Part shown: positions 34,548 through 47,989 of the stretch, piece by piece
Layout of the letters: each line of letters begins with the position of its first letter
Numbering within the stretch: the first letter of the stretch is position 1
Assembly: GCA_023614405.1 (NCBI GenBank)
Contig: CM042696.1
Span: 337,643,211 to 337,707,210, forward strand
DNA length: 64,000 nucleotides
Direction of reading: 5' to 3'
From: Avena insularis
Lineage: Eukaryota; Streptophyta; Magnoliopsida; Poales; Poaceae
Position numbers and translations under genes: made by a program
The notes under the pieces: generated by a model
What the model was told of the DNA's origin: nothing
The model's database searches: none
What the model saw: the letters and a program-made list of their open reading frames with translations, nothing else

Positions 34548-37500
34548 TGTAACACCCTCGAATCGGCCCTATGCAAGTTTTAGCGCTTCCCGCCAAACAC
34601 GCATAGAAACGATTCAAGGACGTCCACCAGGCACTTGCGTGTGGGTGGAGAACGAAGTAATACCATTACACATTAGTCCACGATGGAACCCACAGAACAT
34701 ATATATACAACAACGACTCCATGAGTCAAGAATACAGATATACTATACAAAGATCCAAATCACTTTGAAAACGATAGAACGTCCGACTACAGACAAGATG
34801 CAAATGGGGCTAAGAGCCCTGAAGAATAACCAATGGCGTCCATAACCCTGCCTAGGCCAAGCCGGAAGGGTAACCCTGCTAACGACGTCGATCTCAAACC
34901 TGCTAAAACAAAAGGGGTGCCAAAAAAGGGCAAAGGAAAAAGAGGAGCGTTAGTACTGAGGCCAGTACACGACGAGGCTAGAATTCGGTGGCTCTCGCCT
35001 ACATAGGTATGGTGGACTGAAGCGGCAGCGAAGCATGCACTAAACAACCTATAGAGACTCGATAAACTGTCGGCTATTAGAGAGAGATAAGAAAGACCTA
35101 TTCGAAACCAAACTTATACTAACACCAATCATACCCATCCTGGTATTCCCCCTCGAGACCAAACGAGGAAGTCAAACTGAGGAACTCACACAGTTGGCAA
35201 TTTTATTCATTCCATTATAGTTGCAGCACTTACTAGTCAGATATAGATAGCATGAGTCATCCCGATAGCATAAGTAGTGGGTAGTTTTAGTTAACCATTC
35301 AGTTGTAGTTACAGTACTTACTAGTCAGATACAATTAGCATGTGACATCCCAAACCTAGCATTAGTTGGCACTTTTATTTCATTCCATTGGAGTTGCAAT
35401 ACTTACTAGGCAGGTATAACATGACATGATACACCCCAGTTCCACCAGTTGTTGGCACTTTTATTATCCATTCCATTGTAGTGAAGCTGATTACTAGTCA
35501 CATATTAAGTCAAATTTATAGCACTACTTTAGTTATGCTTGTCTATGATCGAGATCATGCTCCAAGTCGTCCATAACCGCGGACACGGCTTTGAAGATTT
35601 ACCTAGGTGCACAAATAGGAACACACACACGATCAACCTCGGAAAAACCAAATCAAAACCCAACGAGGCTTTCACCACAATGCAGTCACAGAATTCATAA
35701 AATATTTCAGGGGGCCACCCCACTAAGCTACCCGCAACGAAGTTGGCCGGTTCCGAGGCGGACCCAGGGTTTGTGAAAATAGCTGTAAACGACTAGGAAC
35801 CCGAAAGTGTGACTGGGCTTGTCGATACCGCGAAAACATTCCACGTTCCAAAACAGTACAGGTGCTCCACGCACAATCGTAAATAAAGCAGTAAAGCATG
35901 GCATAATTACATGATAGTAATAAAGCCCCAAACTACTTTGTGGCCCCAAGAAATTAGAAATGAATCAAGCTCTGGCTAAGGGGGATCCATAGGGTCTCCC
36001 GGATGTGGATAGTGCGAATAATCAAGGAACAGGTATCAAATACTCGGGGCCTACGGGACACAAGTGGACATGAAAAACCAAATAGCATATATTGTCCACC
36101 GGTGCCTCTTTCATTAGTTATCCTAGCAATTTAATAGTTATGTTTAAAGTCATGATTCTCTCCACCGTAAAGCATATGACAACATTCCAACAACTGTGTG
36201 GTACTTCATGACACGGGATCGCATCTGAGCAAGCGACTACGACTTGCAAGACCAACTATCTATCAAACAACAGGCAATAGGATGTGTCCAAGACAATATA
36301 GAGGCTGCAGGGAATATATCTGGTACGGAACACTAAAGCATCACGACACGGATAGCAATAGATCAACAGGAGGAAATAAAGACTATAAATACAAAATAGG
36401 TAGAAAGGGGGAGAATGCTCGCCTGGAAAAACATAGCCGAAGAGACATTATCCGAAGAACTTGTCGATACTTGCATCAACTCAACGGCCTAATCCGCGAA
36501 GAACCAAAGCACTAAAAGAAACATGAATGCGCTATTTAATACTATGACAGAAGATCCGGCATGATTATGATAGGATGCATGGCATGGGAAAGATGCGATT
36601 CAATTAGGTAATATTAAGCGGAACCGGGGTCCCGACGATTAATTAGAAGGTTCAAGTTATTTAGCTACCCTGCAATTTAAATGTTGTATTAACAAGGCAA
36701 AACATGGCATTGGTTCGCTACACAAATTTAAATAAAGTCAATACAAGACTAGAATAGCCCGCATATAGTCTCCATATTTAATTATGAGGTGAACCGACAT
36801 AATGCCCCCAAACCACACAATATGTATGCGACATGAATAATTTAATATGCAATAAGTATGTATAGCATTTATAAAATAGGGATATCGGATCGGGGTCACA
36901 CATCTCGGATCGAAGGTCTTGGGGTGAAGGGGTGAAGGGATCGGTCTTCGGTTTCCATGTCGGTGATCTTGAATCCGTGACGGAGAACTCTGTACGGGAA
37001 CGGTCTCTAGGGTTTTCGGGGTTCCGCCTTCGGGTTCCATGAAGGAGTACTTGAGGTTCCGACCATTGTCGGTGGCGAACTTGGAAGTGGCGTAAGGTCC
37101 TCCAATATGCACACAATGTTCCCTTGGTACACTTGTCGGAGTCTTGCCGGCCTTGCCGCTCTCGTACAAATTCTCGCTCTGTCTTCGCAGCACCAACACA
37201 GCACGGGCATGAGCAGTGCCACAACATCACCAACATCCCCACACCACACTATCTCCATATCGATAGATACCACCAAGGGATAGAGAACCACGACCGATGC
37301 CTTGTGCGGAGTCTGATGGCCAGAGCTACTACGAAGGACGTGCAGAGCCGAGGGGAGGCACTGGCGCGGAGCGCCTACTGCTGGAAGAGACGAGGTCATA
37401 GGGCCAGGAAAATCGCGGCGCTGCGAGATGGAGTTCACGGCCAGGGCCCTGCAGGCGCGGCGATTGAAACAAGGCGGCAGTGGCAGGGTCGCTGACGGCG

Positions 37501-38528
37501 TGTGTCACGACGGCCATAGCAAGGAGGACGGAGCAGGCCAGAGGGGAGCACGCGCGCGGCCGAAGCAGAGGCTGCGAGGAGGCTCATTGGCGGCAGGCAC
37601 AGACGATGCCGACGACAAGGAGGCCGATGGAGGCAGGAAGGCAGGCTCACCGGAGGAGGCCAACACAGAGGAAGGCCGGCAAAGCGGGGACCGCTGACCC
37701 GACGGCCGGAGGCGAGCAAAGAGGGCGGCGGCGGATGGAGCTCTGCAACCCGGGGGAAGGGGCTCAGGAAGCCGAGGTCGACGGGGGCCCGCGGCCAGCG
37801 GAGCTCGGGGCCGACGGCGGAAGGCGCGTGCGGGAGAAGGGACCGCGACGAGTTGGGGCGTGCTCGCGGCTGATCGAACTCTGGTGGCGGGCGCTGGAGC
37901 GAGGGGAACACACAGGGAGAGAGGCGCGGGGATGGGGGTAGGTGGCGTCGGTGGATGGGGCTCGATTGGGTCGGGGAGGAGGCGTTCGTGGTGGGGTCAG
38001 GGGACACGGGGTGAGGATCGTGAGCGAGCGAGGAGGGCACTCGAGCATGGAGCGCGTCGCGTGGTAGGTGGGCAAGTGGGACCGGGGTGCAGGCGTGGTG
38101 TCATGCGTCGTCGCGTTGCGTTATTGTGCACCAAGGGGGTGGGATGTGGTCTAAGGTTAGGGTCAGGTAGAATTAGGGTTGGAGATTAGGGTTGGTTTCA
38201 GTTGGGTAGTAGGTGGCTGGTTGGGCCTGGCCGGCTGCCTCCCTAAAAAATATTTTTATTTTTTTATTTTTTTAGAATATTTTTGTAAATAGTTTTTAGA
38301 CAAATAAAAGATTCACAAAAGACCGAGATTTTTAATTTGAAATAAAGACGGGGATATTAAGAAAACAAACATAGGCTTATATAAAATAGTTTTAGACAAA
38401 CTTATGCATGATGATGATGATGATGCTCAAATACAATGTGACATGATGACATGAGTATGCAGTCATGATGATGCACAAAACAGAAACACCGAGCGATTTT
38501 ATAGTAGTGGTTTTATCGGGGTGCTATA
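34548..38528 (-). repeat. 5' LTR of the LARD-like element (3981 bp)
   Basis: Homologous to 29714-33713 throughout. It carries about 70 bp not in the other copy (near 34945-35015) and lacks about 80 bp present there. The GC-rich block is at 37280-38170, and a GATGAT microsatellite-like run occurs near 38407-38424. Confidence 0.9.
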
Positions 38529-38533
38529 TAGAT

Positions 38534-40366
38534 GTACAAAGCCAATAATCTGCGAAAAAAAAATATAACCAATACTTCACCTTTCTGGAACCTGATGGAT
38601 TATATATTTCTCTAACAGTAGTGCGTTTTACACATACTAAAAAATCAACAGTTGGAATATGGGTCTTCTAACTTTTCTTAGTGACAATGTTTTCAGTGTT
38701 TCCTGCTTCCTCCTCGTGCTCTATTTTTAATGTACGTTGCAGTGTCCTAATTAAGCATTAGTCAGCTGAAGAAACCAGCCTTCTGCTTGATTATCAAACT
38801 TTGTAGGCTGCAGCTATGTGAAATTGTGGAGAATTGACATATCTGCTACCACGAACGACGGCTAAAATCAATCAGCCCATTATTGTGGGGGTTGTGCACC
38901 GACGATATCTTCGGCGATCATGCTCCGATGGCTAGACGACGGTGGCACATCTGCGCCGCTATCATCTGTATCAGCATGACCACCTTTCTGAACGATCAGC
39001 TAATAGATGGATCAACCCGACCGCCTCGGTAGCCTGTAGCAATTAGTGAAGCCCCTAAAAAATACTCTGCAAATTAAACTGGCTAGACACCGCTGACCTT
39101 CTCTGTGTGCTTGCCGTCAGGAGCACTACCCACCAGTGGTAGTTGTCCGGTCAGTTTGGAATTTCTTTCACACAAAGTAGAGCAAGTCACAGTTTTGTAA
39201 ATATCAGGCGCTGCCTTGCGCCATCCTTAACCCAAGGAAGAGAAACATGTACCAATTGCCGCTGGCATTAGTTGAAGCCGTCTCGACCCTCCATGAAACC
39301 TGAGGCATAGCTATGGCTGTGCTCAATCGCTGCTGGAGTTATGCGAGAAAGAGTCATCAATCTGGAGACCGATCAATTGGATGTGGAAAATCTGCTATGA
39401 ACGTGTGGCACCTACTCTGCCGGCACACGCACACACCACGGCCGCCTCCCCCCTCCCGTTTCCCGTCCTCAGCCAAGCACAAAAAAAGAGCCTGAACAGG
39501 GAGAAACTATCGCAGGGCCTCCTATGGTAGCCAAGGAGAGAGAGGGCGCCGACGCCGGTGAGAAAGAAGGAGGCCGGAGCGCCGCCCCTACTCCAGTCCG
39601 GCCGATCCGCCGAGGAGCAGGCACACATCCTCTCCTCCACTTGAGAGAGAGGGATGACGATGAAGATGGATGCACCTGCTCCTCCCATATAGCATGTATA
39701 CATCGGAAAGGAGACAACACCTGTCAGTAAAGCCAGAGCAACGGACAGTGGGAGCGCCTAAGCGACGGCCGCCAGCGGCTCGGGAAAAGGGGATGCCGGT
39801 GGCCGAAGTTTGGCAGGGCATGGGAGGCGTGCAGGGACGCGTTGAGCGCATGTATTGTGGCAAGAGAGAAAGCTCTGTCTGTTCAGGATTTGGTTAGCGG
39901 CGCCAAGAAATATCAGGATAGGCGGTCGAATCGTGAAAGGGTAAGACACTCGAATTGTCTGGAAAAAACGCCCAATGTTTACTGCCACATCTACAGTAGC
40001 AAGCGCTGATTTGGCATAGCCCATGGATATCTGAAAAGGTTGTCTTAATCTCGTGGCGAGGCCAGAGGAGGAATCTCATGGCGAAGCAGGTCACGCCGGG
40101 TGCTAGAGTAGGAGAGGACATGGGAGTTGAGCGGAGGAGAGGAGAGAATGTGGCGGCGGTCGGTGGTGAGCCGGGAGGGAAGGAGGTGGCGCACGGGAGA
40201 TGCAGGAGGCGACGCCGGGTGTGGTGTCGGGGCCAAGGAAGAGACATCTAGGGAAGAAGATAAGGCCAACGTCGGCCTTCCAGAAACGTCTCAACCGTCT
40301 AGCCAGGAAGCGCACGAATAAAAGAAAAAAACCAGACGGGAAAAGACCGGATACGAAATGCTTCCC

Positions 40367-40411
<45 letters not shown>

Positions 40412-43400
40412 TTTACTGTAGTTGTCTACAGTTCCGCACGTCTACAGTAACTTGGTCTGGTTCCTTTTTAGTTTCATTTTCTGCTCCGCCCACCGCCTAC
40501 GGTCTCTCTAGAATCGCATCCACGCCTTTCTAGAGCGGTTTGACCGAGCCATCCAGAGAGCACTAATTCTCTCTTCCATAGCCTTCGATGCTGTGTACCC
40601 CAGGCCTGATCTCCTTTCCCTCGGTGCATGAGGTGGTGCGCCTAGCCTCGAGCAACTACGGCCCGCAGCGTCCAGTGCTCAACACCGCTCGCACCGGCGT
40701 CAGCGCCGCGGGAGACCTTGGGAGGATTTGGGATGGCGGATGGAGGGCCACCGTTGGTGCTCCCCATAAGATCTTGGCTAGGAGGAGCGCCGATGTTGCC
40801 GGGGTGGAGGCGGCCCTCGAACTCGACGACGCATGCCGCTGGCCCAGCGTTGGCGGTCGACACCACGCGCCGCCGCCTGTTCGTCATCTCCGGCCGTTCC
40901 CATGCGGTGCCCTGGCAAACGACATGCGCCGCCGCCGGTGCATCGTCTCCGACCATGCCTGTCTGCTGCTCACACACTGGTTTCCCTTGTGGCCACTGCA
41001 TGCTTCCATGGCGAAGACGCCGACTAGATCGGGTGTGAAACCCGCCCCCTCCCCTTCTGGCTCCGAGCCGGTGAGCTACCTCTCCTCGAAGATGCGAATC
41101 GGAAGAAATCTGTGTGGTGGCTGTCCGGTCCGGCAAGGAGAAAATAGTTTGCAGCGCAGCGTGGTGCCGCCTGCTGATGTGCCCTGAGCCCTTGACTCGC
41201 CGGATGGCCAGCGCAGGCGCATCAGGGGTCACTTGCGCTGGTGGTCGTGGCGGTGCTGCAACGGCCGAGGGTCTTGACGGGAGGTGGTGGTCGCTCGACA
41301 ACATGGGGCTTGCCACGCCCACAATGTGTTGGGGCACAAGAGTCGCTGCTGGGTTCAGGACTTTAGGGTGCTGCAGCGGTTTGCTACCCTCCAGGAGTTC
41401 CTCTCCCCCATCTCTCTACTCTCCCGTCTCTTCATGAGGGTCATAGGTCATTCGTCACTACTTCTGACCCAGGTCGTAGTGAGCTGATCCAGGCTGCCTC
41501 CCAGTGGTTTTTGTGAGCAGATCACCACCAGCCACCTTCGTCGCCTGAGTGAATCGCGTATCTGCGCCTTCTCTTTTCCAGGCCCTCTACGACTGAACAA
41601 TCCCATCTATGCATCTCTTCTGGCCTTTTTCTTTCGTCTCATATGCTAGATACATTTCCAACTGATAATTACCTAGAGGTAAGCTAGAATCGTGAGATTT
41701 TCAGCATGTACGTGTGGTTACTTTCTAAATTCCTATGCTACAGATGCACCAAAATGTGTACGCTTGGAAAAAAAATCTTTGTAAACATATATGCTAATTT
41801 ACTTTTTGTTCTCTGGCAGCAGGTAATACAGATCAATTTTGTTTAATGAATATAATTCTGAGGCCTTCTTGAGTTTATCACATATCTTCTAAAAAAATTC
41901 ATCACATCATCAACCGCATACAAACAAAGAAGAAATTTGTAATGCTCTAAGTTTTGTAAAAATCATATGTATTATTAGTTTATGAAGTAATTAGCAAATG
42001 TGTCTATTAGTCATGCATTACTTGGTCGAACTGTTTTGCTGCTGTAATTCCCTCTTAGTGACTTAATTATGAGTTCACTCAATGATCATGCCAGCTGTTC
42101 ATGGGACGTTGTTTTTCCAAGCCCATATTCAAACGTATAGTGGATTCTGCACGATCTGTTCATTGTGCAGGGCCTCCTAATGCCAATTAGCATTAACAAG
42201 ATGATTAACACTGGCTACAAAGTTACAATATTGATGTTAGGTTGATTTGCTTGGATGTTCCCAGCATTGGTGGCAGAGTTGGCAGCGATCTACCTGAATT
42301 GTAGACAATCGGCTGGTGCAATATTGAGATGTCCAAAACAACTGGAATCGAGGAAGAGTCAGTGTTGTTGTGAGATGAAGCTGCAATGCAGATGGCTACT
42401 GGCCAATTGCTATAGATATTGCAAGACAAAGCAAGCCAGGTAGAATATGCATGCACCAAATGTTTCAACGTATCTTCTTTACATTTTCTAAATTTGTAAG
42501 GTTTGTTTTTAACTCAGAACCTTTGACTTTTAACATCGGTCTGAAACATTCAAGTTCCTTTACTTTGTATATGTCCATGTGCACGTACACACACAACTCA
42601 TTACCACTCCCCTTCTCTAACCATCTTGCTTTTTGCTCTCGCGCTCAAAATATAGCAACTCACACACCAGGTAAATATGTTCTTCAGATATGGAGATAGC
42701 TCCCTCACATCGGGCAACCTGTTCTTCAGATGTGGAGATAGCTCGGAGACTAAATGGCACCTCACGTATGATAAACTAATATCATGTGTCCTGCTTCTGG
42801 CAATTTTTTATAACTTGGGTTGTCAATATCCACTGTAGTTAATTCTTACATGGTTGGTGTGCTTTTACTAATAGTTTTTGGCCTTGCAGTATTTCTCTGA
42901 ACGATGAACTCAAATAGAAAATGAGATAACAATGTCTTCAATATCTCGATATGCATTTATGCTCCTTTGTTGATTCATTTATCCTCTTCCTTCTTTTTCA
43001 AGGTGAAGCAGCAGTTTGAAGCGGCATAGCAGTGTGCACCACCTCCTCGGCGCGAGCTGTCTGTCGTTTTGGAAGTTTCTGCTTAACGTATGATTTTCCA
43101 CAATAAATTTGGTGTATCAAGTGAGAGAGCACCATGCATAGCTATACTATAATTATATCAGGTCAGAAGAATTACAAGTTCATAAGATGCTGGACTACTA
43201 GAGCTAAAATGAGCATTTCGAATTTTAGTTAGAGCCTAACTTTAATAACTCATGTTTAATTTTAGATGAACAATGTATAAAAAAGTTACAGATAATATGC
43301 CGTTTATATGTTAGTTAAGTAATGGAAAAGAGGCGGACCAGGATGATTTATTCTATGCCCAACACAACTTCTCTTTTCCGTTGATATTTGAGTACTTCCT

Positions 43401-44271
43401 CTCTTTTGTTCCCTTAGTGGAGAGCTGCTGACATGCTCACTTCATGCATGTTCAAGTGATTCATCCAGTCCTAAGTGTGCCAAAAATCTTTGAGCTAAGG
43501 AGCTCCTTGGGTTATAATGTTTCTTAAAGTTAGTGGGCACATGAAGCTGCAGGCTGTGCAGTTGGCAACCATAAAATGGCATATTTTTTCTACATTTTTT
43601 TTCTGGGTTTCTTTGGTTTTGTAGTAAGATGATGGAAACAGATAAGTGTTCTCATATTGTTCATTTGTAGATCTATGGCAAAAACCAAGCTTCAGCTGGT
43701 CATGTGCATCCTCATGCATCCTCATATGTGTTTGAAATTTTTACGCAGTATCCCAGGCTTCATATTTTTCCAGTTTAATATAAATAGTTGGGTACTGACA
43801 AGGTATAATATAAACAAATTTGTTACTAAGATGTTGAAAGACTTTACATATTTTAGAAAAATAAATGATCTTTTTTGTTTCATGGAAGCACCAGATGCTG
43901 GAATTTGCCCAAATTACAGTAGTGCCGATGTCTTTTCTCTGGCCAGCACTACATTGCAAAAATAAAATTCGTTCCTACTATATTGAGTATCTTTCCTTGC
44001 CATCACCATAATGTTGTTAATGTTCAATGCAGGTTTGTCTACGCTTGCTTATTCATATCTTCACTGCAGATTACAATGCAGAAACTGTATTGTCATTCTT
44101 TAGAGACCATTGCCAAAATTACTTTTTATTGATAAAATTTACAAGAGCGAGGGAACTTTTGAAAGCAGTAGTAACTGACAGAATTTGGCAAATTGTGGAC
44201 ACCTTTGCAAATCTGTTTGCCAGATCTGAACTGAGAATTAGTCCACTATCCCTACATAATTGAATTAACGT
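38534..44271. other. Anonymous region with GC-rich islands; possible Helitron body
   Basis: No domain was recognised. Two GC-rich islands (about 39390-40270 and 40580-41500) hold open frames on both strands, for example 40588-41187 (+, 199 residues) and 41337-40642 (-, 231 residues). Neither shows a conserved motif, and overlapping frames on both strands are typical of GC-rich non-coding DNA. The region ends at a Helitron-like 3' hairpin at 44272-44307, so captured gene fragments are possible. 41510-44270 is AT-richer and featureless. Confidence 0.4.
40370..40403. repeat. (AT)n microsatellite
   Basis: About 17 AT dinucleotides in an uninterrupted run between two GC-rich islands. Confidence 0.95.
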
Positions 44272-44308
44272 CACGGGCGCGACGTGTCGCCGCGCTGAGT
44301 TTTCTAGT
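44272..44308 (+). mobile_element. Helitron-like 3' terminus
   Basis: An imperfect GC-rich hairpin (GGGCGCGAC-GT-GTCGCCGCGC, 44275-44295) is followed by TGAGTTTT, then CTAG (44304-44307) and T. This fits the Helitron rule of a hairpin 10-12 bases before CTRR with insertion between A and T. The 5' TC end was not found. Confidence 0.6.
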
Positions 44309-44761
44309 ATGATGCTAAGAACTGTTAGAAATAATGGGCTAATCTATTTAAACCCATATGTTATTTTAGTTTTTCCCTAAATATCAAAGCCCATGTGTGA
44401 TTTAGCCTAATTTGGTGCCAGCTCACATATAAGTGGAGTGGGAGCTAAAGTTTAGTCCCACATGGAAAGTTGGAGGAGAGTTACACCACCTTATAAGGTG
44501 GAGTGGTTCACCACTTAGAAAATGAGTGAGAAGAGAAGAACTACACACGCGCTCCTCCTCCGACACCGCCGCTCACACGCCCGCCTCGTCTCTTGTCTCG
44601 TCACGACGCGCGCGCGCCGCGGGTTACGAGAATCTCGCCGAGTCGTGGCCTATTTGTAACCGACCCGAACGTGCGCAACGTGGGCTTGGTCCACGACGTG
44701 TAGTGCGGCTTCCACCGAAAACCAATCTAGGGTTTTGCCTCCTCTCTATCTTGCGCCGCCA

Positions 44762-45010
44762 CACTATAAGGGATGTGTTAACTAGTGACTCCTAATATTG
44801 GTCATTGAAAGGTCATAATAATCCATTTATGACCTTTCTATGACCAAAACGAGTAGATCACATACCGAGGGTCACTATAGACAACTCACGACCTTTTTTT
44901 TGAATTGGTCATGGACCACTATGACCAAAATAGATGGTCATAGAGCCCGAGACCAAAATTTTGATCATGGGTAATCTACCATGTCCACATCAGATCGTTC
45001 TACGTGGCAA
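44762..45010. repeat. Left subterminal GGTCAT repeats of the CACTA
   Basis: About seven copies of GGTCAT or its complement ATGACC fall between 44800 and 44945, in both orientations. The right end has a similar cluster (50585-50855). Subterminal short repeats bind the En/Spm-type TnpA protein in known CACTA elements. Confidence 0.7.
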
Positions 45011-45121
45011 GCCTACGTGGCAAAAATATAGCCCAGTCCATGATGATCTTCTTATTGGGCCAGACCCAATAACTTGGGACATATGCTTAGGCCGTTGCCT
45101 ATTTTGTTTTTTTAGATGAGA

Positions 45122-45240
45122 TGGGACCCACTTGTCAGGAAGATCACTAGGACCCACTTGTCAGGTCAATTCGTTGGTCCCACTTCTCAGGTCAGGTCAA
45201 TATCGGGCCTATTTATCAGGTCAACAAGCTGGCCCACTAG
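45122..45240 (+). repeat. Short direct repeats, CCCACTTGTCAGGTCA type
   Basis: Five degenerate copies of a 20-35-bp unit around CCACTTGTCAGGTCA. Confidence 0.7.
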
Positions 45241-47989
45241 TAATTTCTTTTTCTTTTATTTTAAATACATCCCATAATCCAGACATACAGCTCTCATCAG
45301 GTGAAATAACAAATAATTTGTTTCATACAACAAATCTTATAAACACACTATAATTTATACAACAGCCAAAGACAATATATTACAATGATTAATAATAATA
45401 TCAGGTGTTCAAATATCAGGTGTTCAACAACGAAAATATATCTACAGGACGCTATTCCACATAAGCTACAGGTCACTGTAGGTCAAACTCCGAAGTGCAA
45501 TTCTCCTAACTGTGATGACTCTTGTAGTAAGAAATACTGAAGTACTATAACGAACAGTTGTGTTCATACAAGGGAGCACGAAATAGCCTCTCTCGACCGA
45601 CAAATCGAAGCTGGCCAGATTCTTTCTTTCCTCCTTGGAATCCATCCAGGCCTCCTTGGAATCCATCCAGGCATAAGTTGTTGCCTGTAGTAGTCTACAA
45701 TGACTTCACTGCCATCGATAATGGAATGGTGTGCATCCTTCAGGAAAAAGGAATTATGAAATAGTTTCCTCTGAGAACATAAATATACGTAGAATGCATC
45801 AGGAAACAAACAACCAAAAGAACTTAAAACACAGCTCATAGCTCATAAGCACAACACATCTCTTTGTCTGTTTCATAATCAACAAACACATAACCACGAG
45901 AAGCACCGGTAACTGAAAATGAAGTAGCCAGATAAGTAAAAAATGACTGCAAAATCCAAACGATATGAAAAGATGCTACAACAGTAGCAGTTTATTTTGA
46001 AGTTGGAGAGTGGTGCTGATTACAAGATTAAACACCCCATTGAAGCTTACCCACAAGGAACACCTTGTTCCATTGTGCTATCAGAGTATCGACACAACAC
46101 AGTAAAACTAACTAGTTTGCATCGAGATGAACTGTACTAAGGATACAACACAAACCCAGCACAGACTAAGCATATCGTATTTGCCATTTATTCGGCATCA
46201 ATATTACCTCGAGGAAAAATATTCACTAAGCATATCGTATTTGCCAATTTATTAGAATATAATATGGTCATAAACTTTAGTAGACTAGACAAACAACATA
46301 GCATCTCATATGTAACCAAAGTCATAAGTATGGATGGATTTTAGATAAAATAAGGCCTAGTACTCCAAGGAACATTAGAGGGAACATAATATGATTACAG
46401 GCAATTAGGAAAATACATTGCCAGAACATATGGAGTATTAGAATGGATATTTCGATTTAAACATGAAACGCCATTAAAGCTCTATTGTACAAAAAAACTT
46501 TCACAACATCAGTGCAACTTTGCTGTTTAAGGGATAAAGCATGGACGAATCCACATGAGAAATACTACAGTATAGGAGCAATACCATGAGCAACTCTATT
46601 GCAGTAAACATTTAATCAAAGTTAACATGCACATTTCAAACAAGTATCCAAGAACAACTATGAGGGTCCAGAGAGGATGGTGGAGCAGTTTCCTACTAAT
46701 CCTAATAGGACAATAGATGCATAACATTTTCACTGAGAAGCTTGGTTGGAGCAGGAAAATAGGGAGTAATTGTAAGACAGAGTATGTCTAACAATTATAA
46801 CAGAATTTCAAACTCGCAGTACCACCACCAAACCTTCAAGGAATTGCCATGACTACTCTGCAAGCAAAAGAAGCAAAGTTACCAGCTACTCCATTTATTC
46901 TAGTACTACACCATGTTCTAGTACTAATAAAGATGTTCAACTAATGTTCTGCTTAGATGGCATATGACACCAAAACAACCTTGGAATAAACCTTCTAATA
47001 CAATGATGTGAACAAGTTATAGGGCAGAAACTATATATATATTTCCTAGTCACTTAGGAATTATTTCAATTAACCACTAAGTCTCCAGATGATCCTGAAC
47101 TAAACAAGCCGTTCAACATTGTGAAATCCACATGACAACAACGGCAACACCAACCAGGGAACAGGGACGAGCTAATCAATTCCATATAGGGACGAACCCT
47201 AACCCTTCTCAGGAAAACGAACCTTACTGTTGAACATGTTGATGTGGACGTCGCGGATCTGTCGCACGAGAGATGGACATGGTCGATGCGGAGGTGGTAC
47301 AGCACCTATGGAGGCGGACTTCACCACCTCGACCTAGCTCCCTCAAGCGCATCTTTATCTCCACAAGCAGCAATAGCTCCTCCAGTCACCCCGCACCTCC
47401 GCCTCGGGAGAGCAAGCAAGTTTGGGTGTGACGGGATCTAGCGACGGGGAGGCCGGCTGTGGCTGCATCCGGCGGCAAGGGAGGCCGGGGAAGGCCGCAT
47501 CCGGCGGAAGGTGCTGTCTCAGGATCGAGATCGAGACCAGGAGAAGCAGGGCCAGGGGTGTTGAGGCGGTGTTAAGGGCGGCGGATTCGTGGGTAGCGGC
47601 GCTGCGGATTCATGGGTAGCAGCGTTGCGGTGTTGGATCCTGGTCGGGTGGAGAGATGAACGCAGGGGCGGCAGAGGGGGCGGGAGGTGGAGAGGGGCGG
47701 CTACAGTTGGGATCTCGTAATGAGGGGATTAGGGTTCGATGGCAGTTTTCGTTGGTGGCGTGGTGAGGTGGGTGGAGGATTTTACCCAAATACCCTTGAT
47801 CATTTTTGTGGTGAGAGTAGGGACCATAGGGCATTCAGACTTTCGGTGGGGGCGGGGGAGGAGGCTGTGGATATTTTGGGTGTTGGATGGAGGCAATATG
47901 GACGGCTGAGATCTATTTCAGTGGGGTGATCCGTGGGTAGTGTTGTTCTCTTTTCTGATTGGCCAACTCTATTTTCTATTTCTCGAGTG
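45241..47989. other. CACTA interior without a transposase
   Basis: AT-rich to about 47200, then a GC-rich block to about 47930. There are only short frames on both strands and no domain. A 21-bp duplication (CCTCCTTGGAATCCATCCAG unit) lies at 45630-45671. The GC-rich block may be a captured promoter or exon, but nothing identifies it. Confidence 0.5.

Larger units (their letters stand above)
29709..38533 (-). mobile_element. Complete LARD-like LTR element, TAGAT target duplication
   Basis: Two 4-kb direct repeats (29714-33713 and 34548-38528) enclose 834 bp. The 5-bp duplication TAGAT lies at 29709-29713 and 38529-38533. Ends are TG...CA, with the last CA mutated to TA in the right copy. An initiator-Met primer site next to the right copy fixes minus-strand orientation. 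No gag or pol domain is present, so it must have been mobilised in trans, like the LARD class described in barley (Sukkula). Confidence 0.9.

Noticed and set aside
37435..38040. 201-residue Pro/Arg/Ser-rich minus-strand frame as a gene
   Set aside because: It lies in the GC-rich block of an LTR, is open on several frames at once, and the counterpart in the other LTR is broken; no domain.
29714..38528. Large ~4-kb direct repeat as a segmental duplication
   Set aside because: TG...CA ends, an adjacent initiator-Met primer site and a 5-bp target duplication show the copies are LTRs of one element.
40642..41337. 231-residue minus-strand frame and overlapping 199-residue + strand frame as genes
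   Set aside because: They overlap on opposite strands of GC-rich DNA, with low-complexity composition and no conserved motif; noted only as GC-rich islands.
44318..44322. AGAAC as target duplication of the right-hand Copia
   Set aside because: No matching 5-bp sequence follows the right LTR near 56810.
45241..47989. Transposase genes (TnpA or TnpD) of the CACTA
   Set aside because: Only short frames on either strand and no transposase motif.
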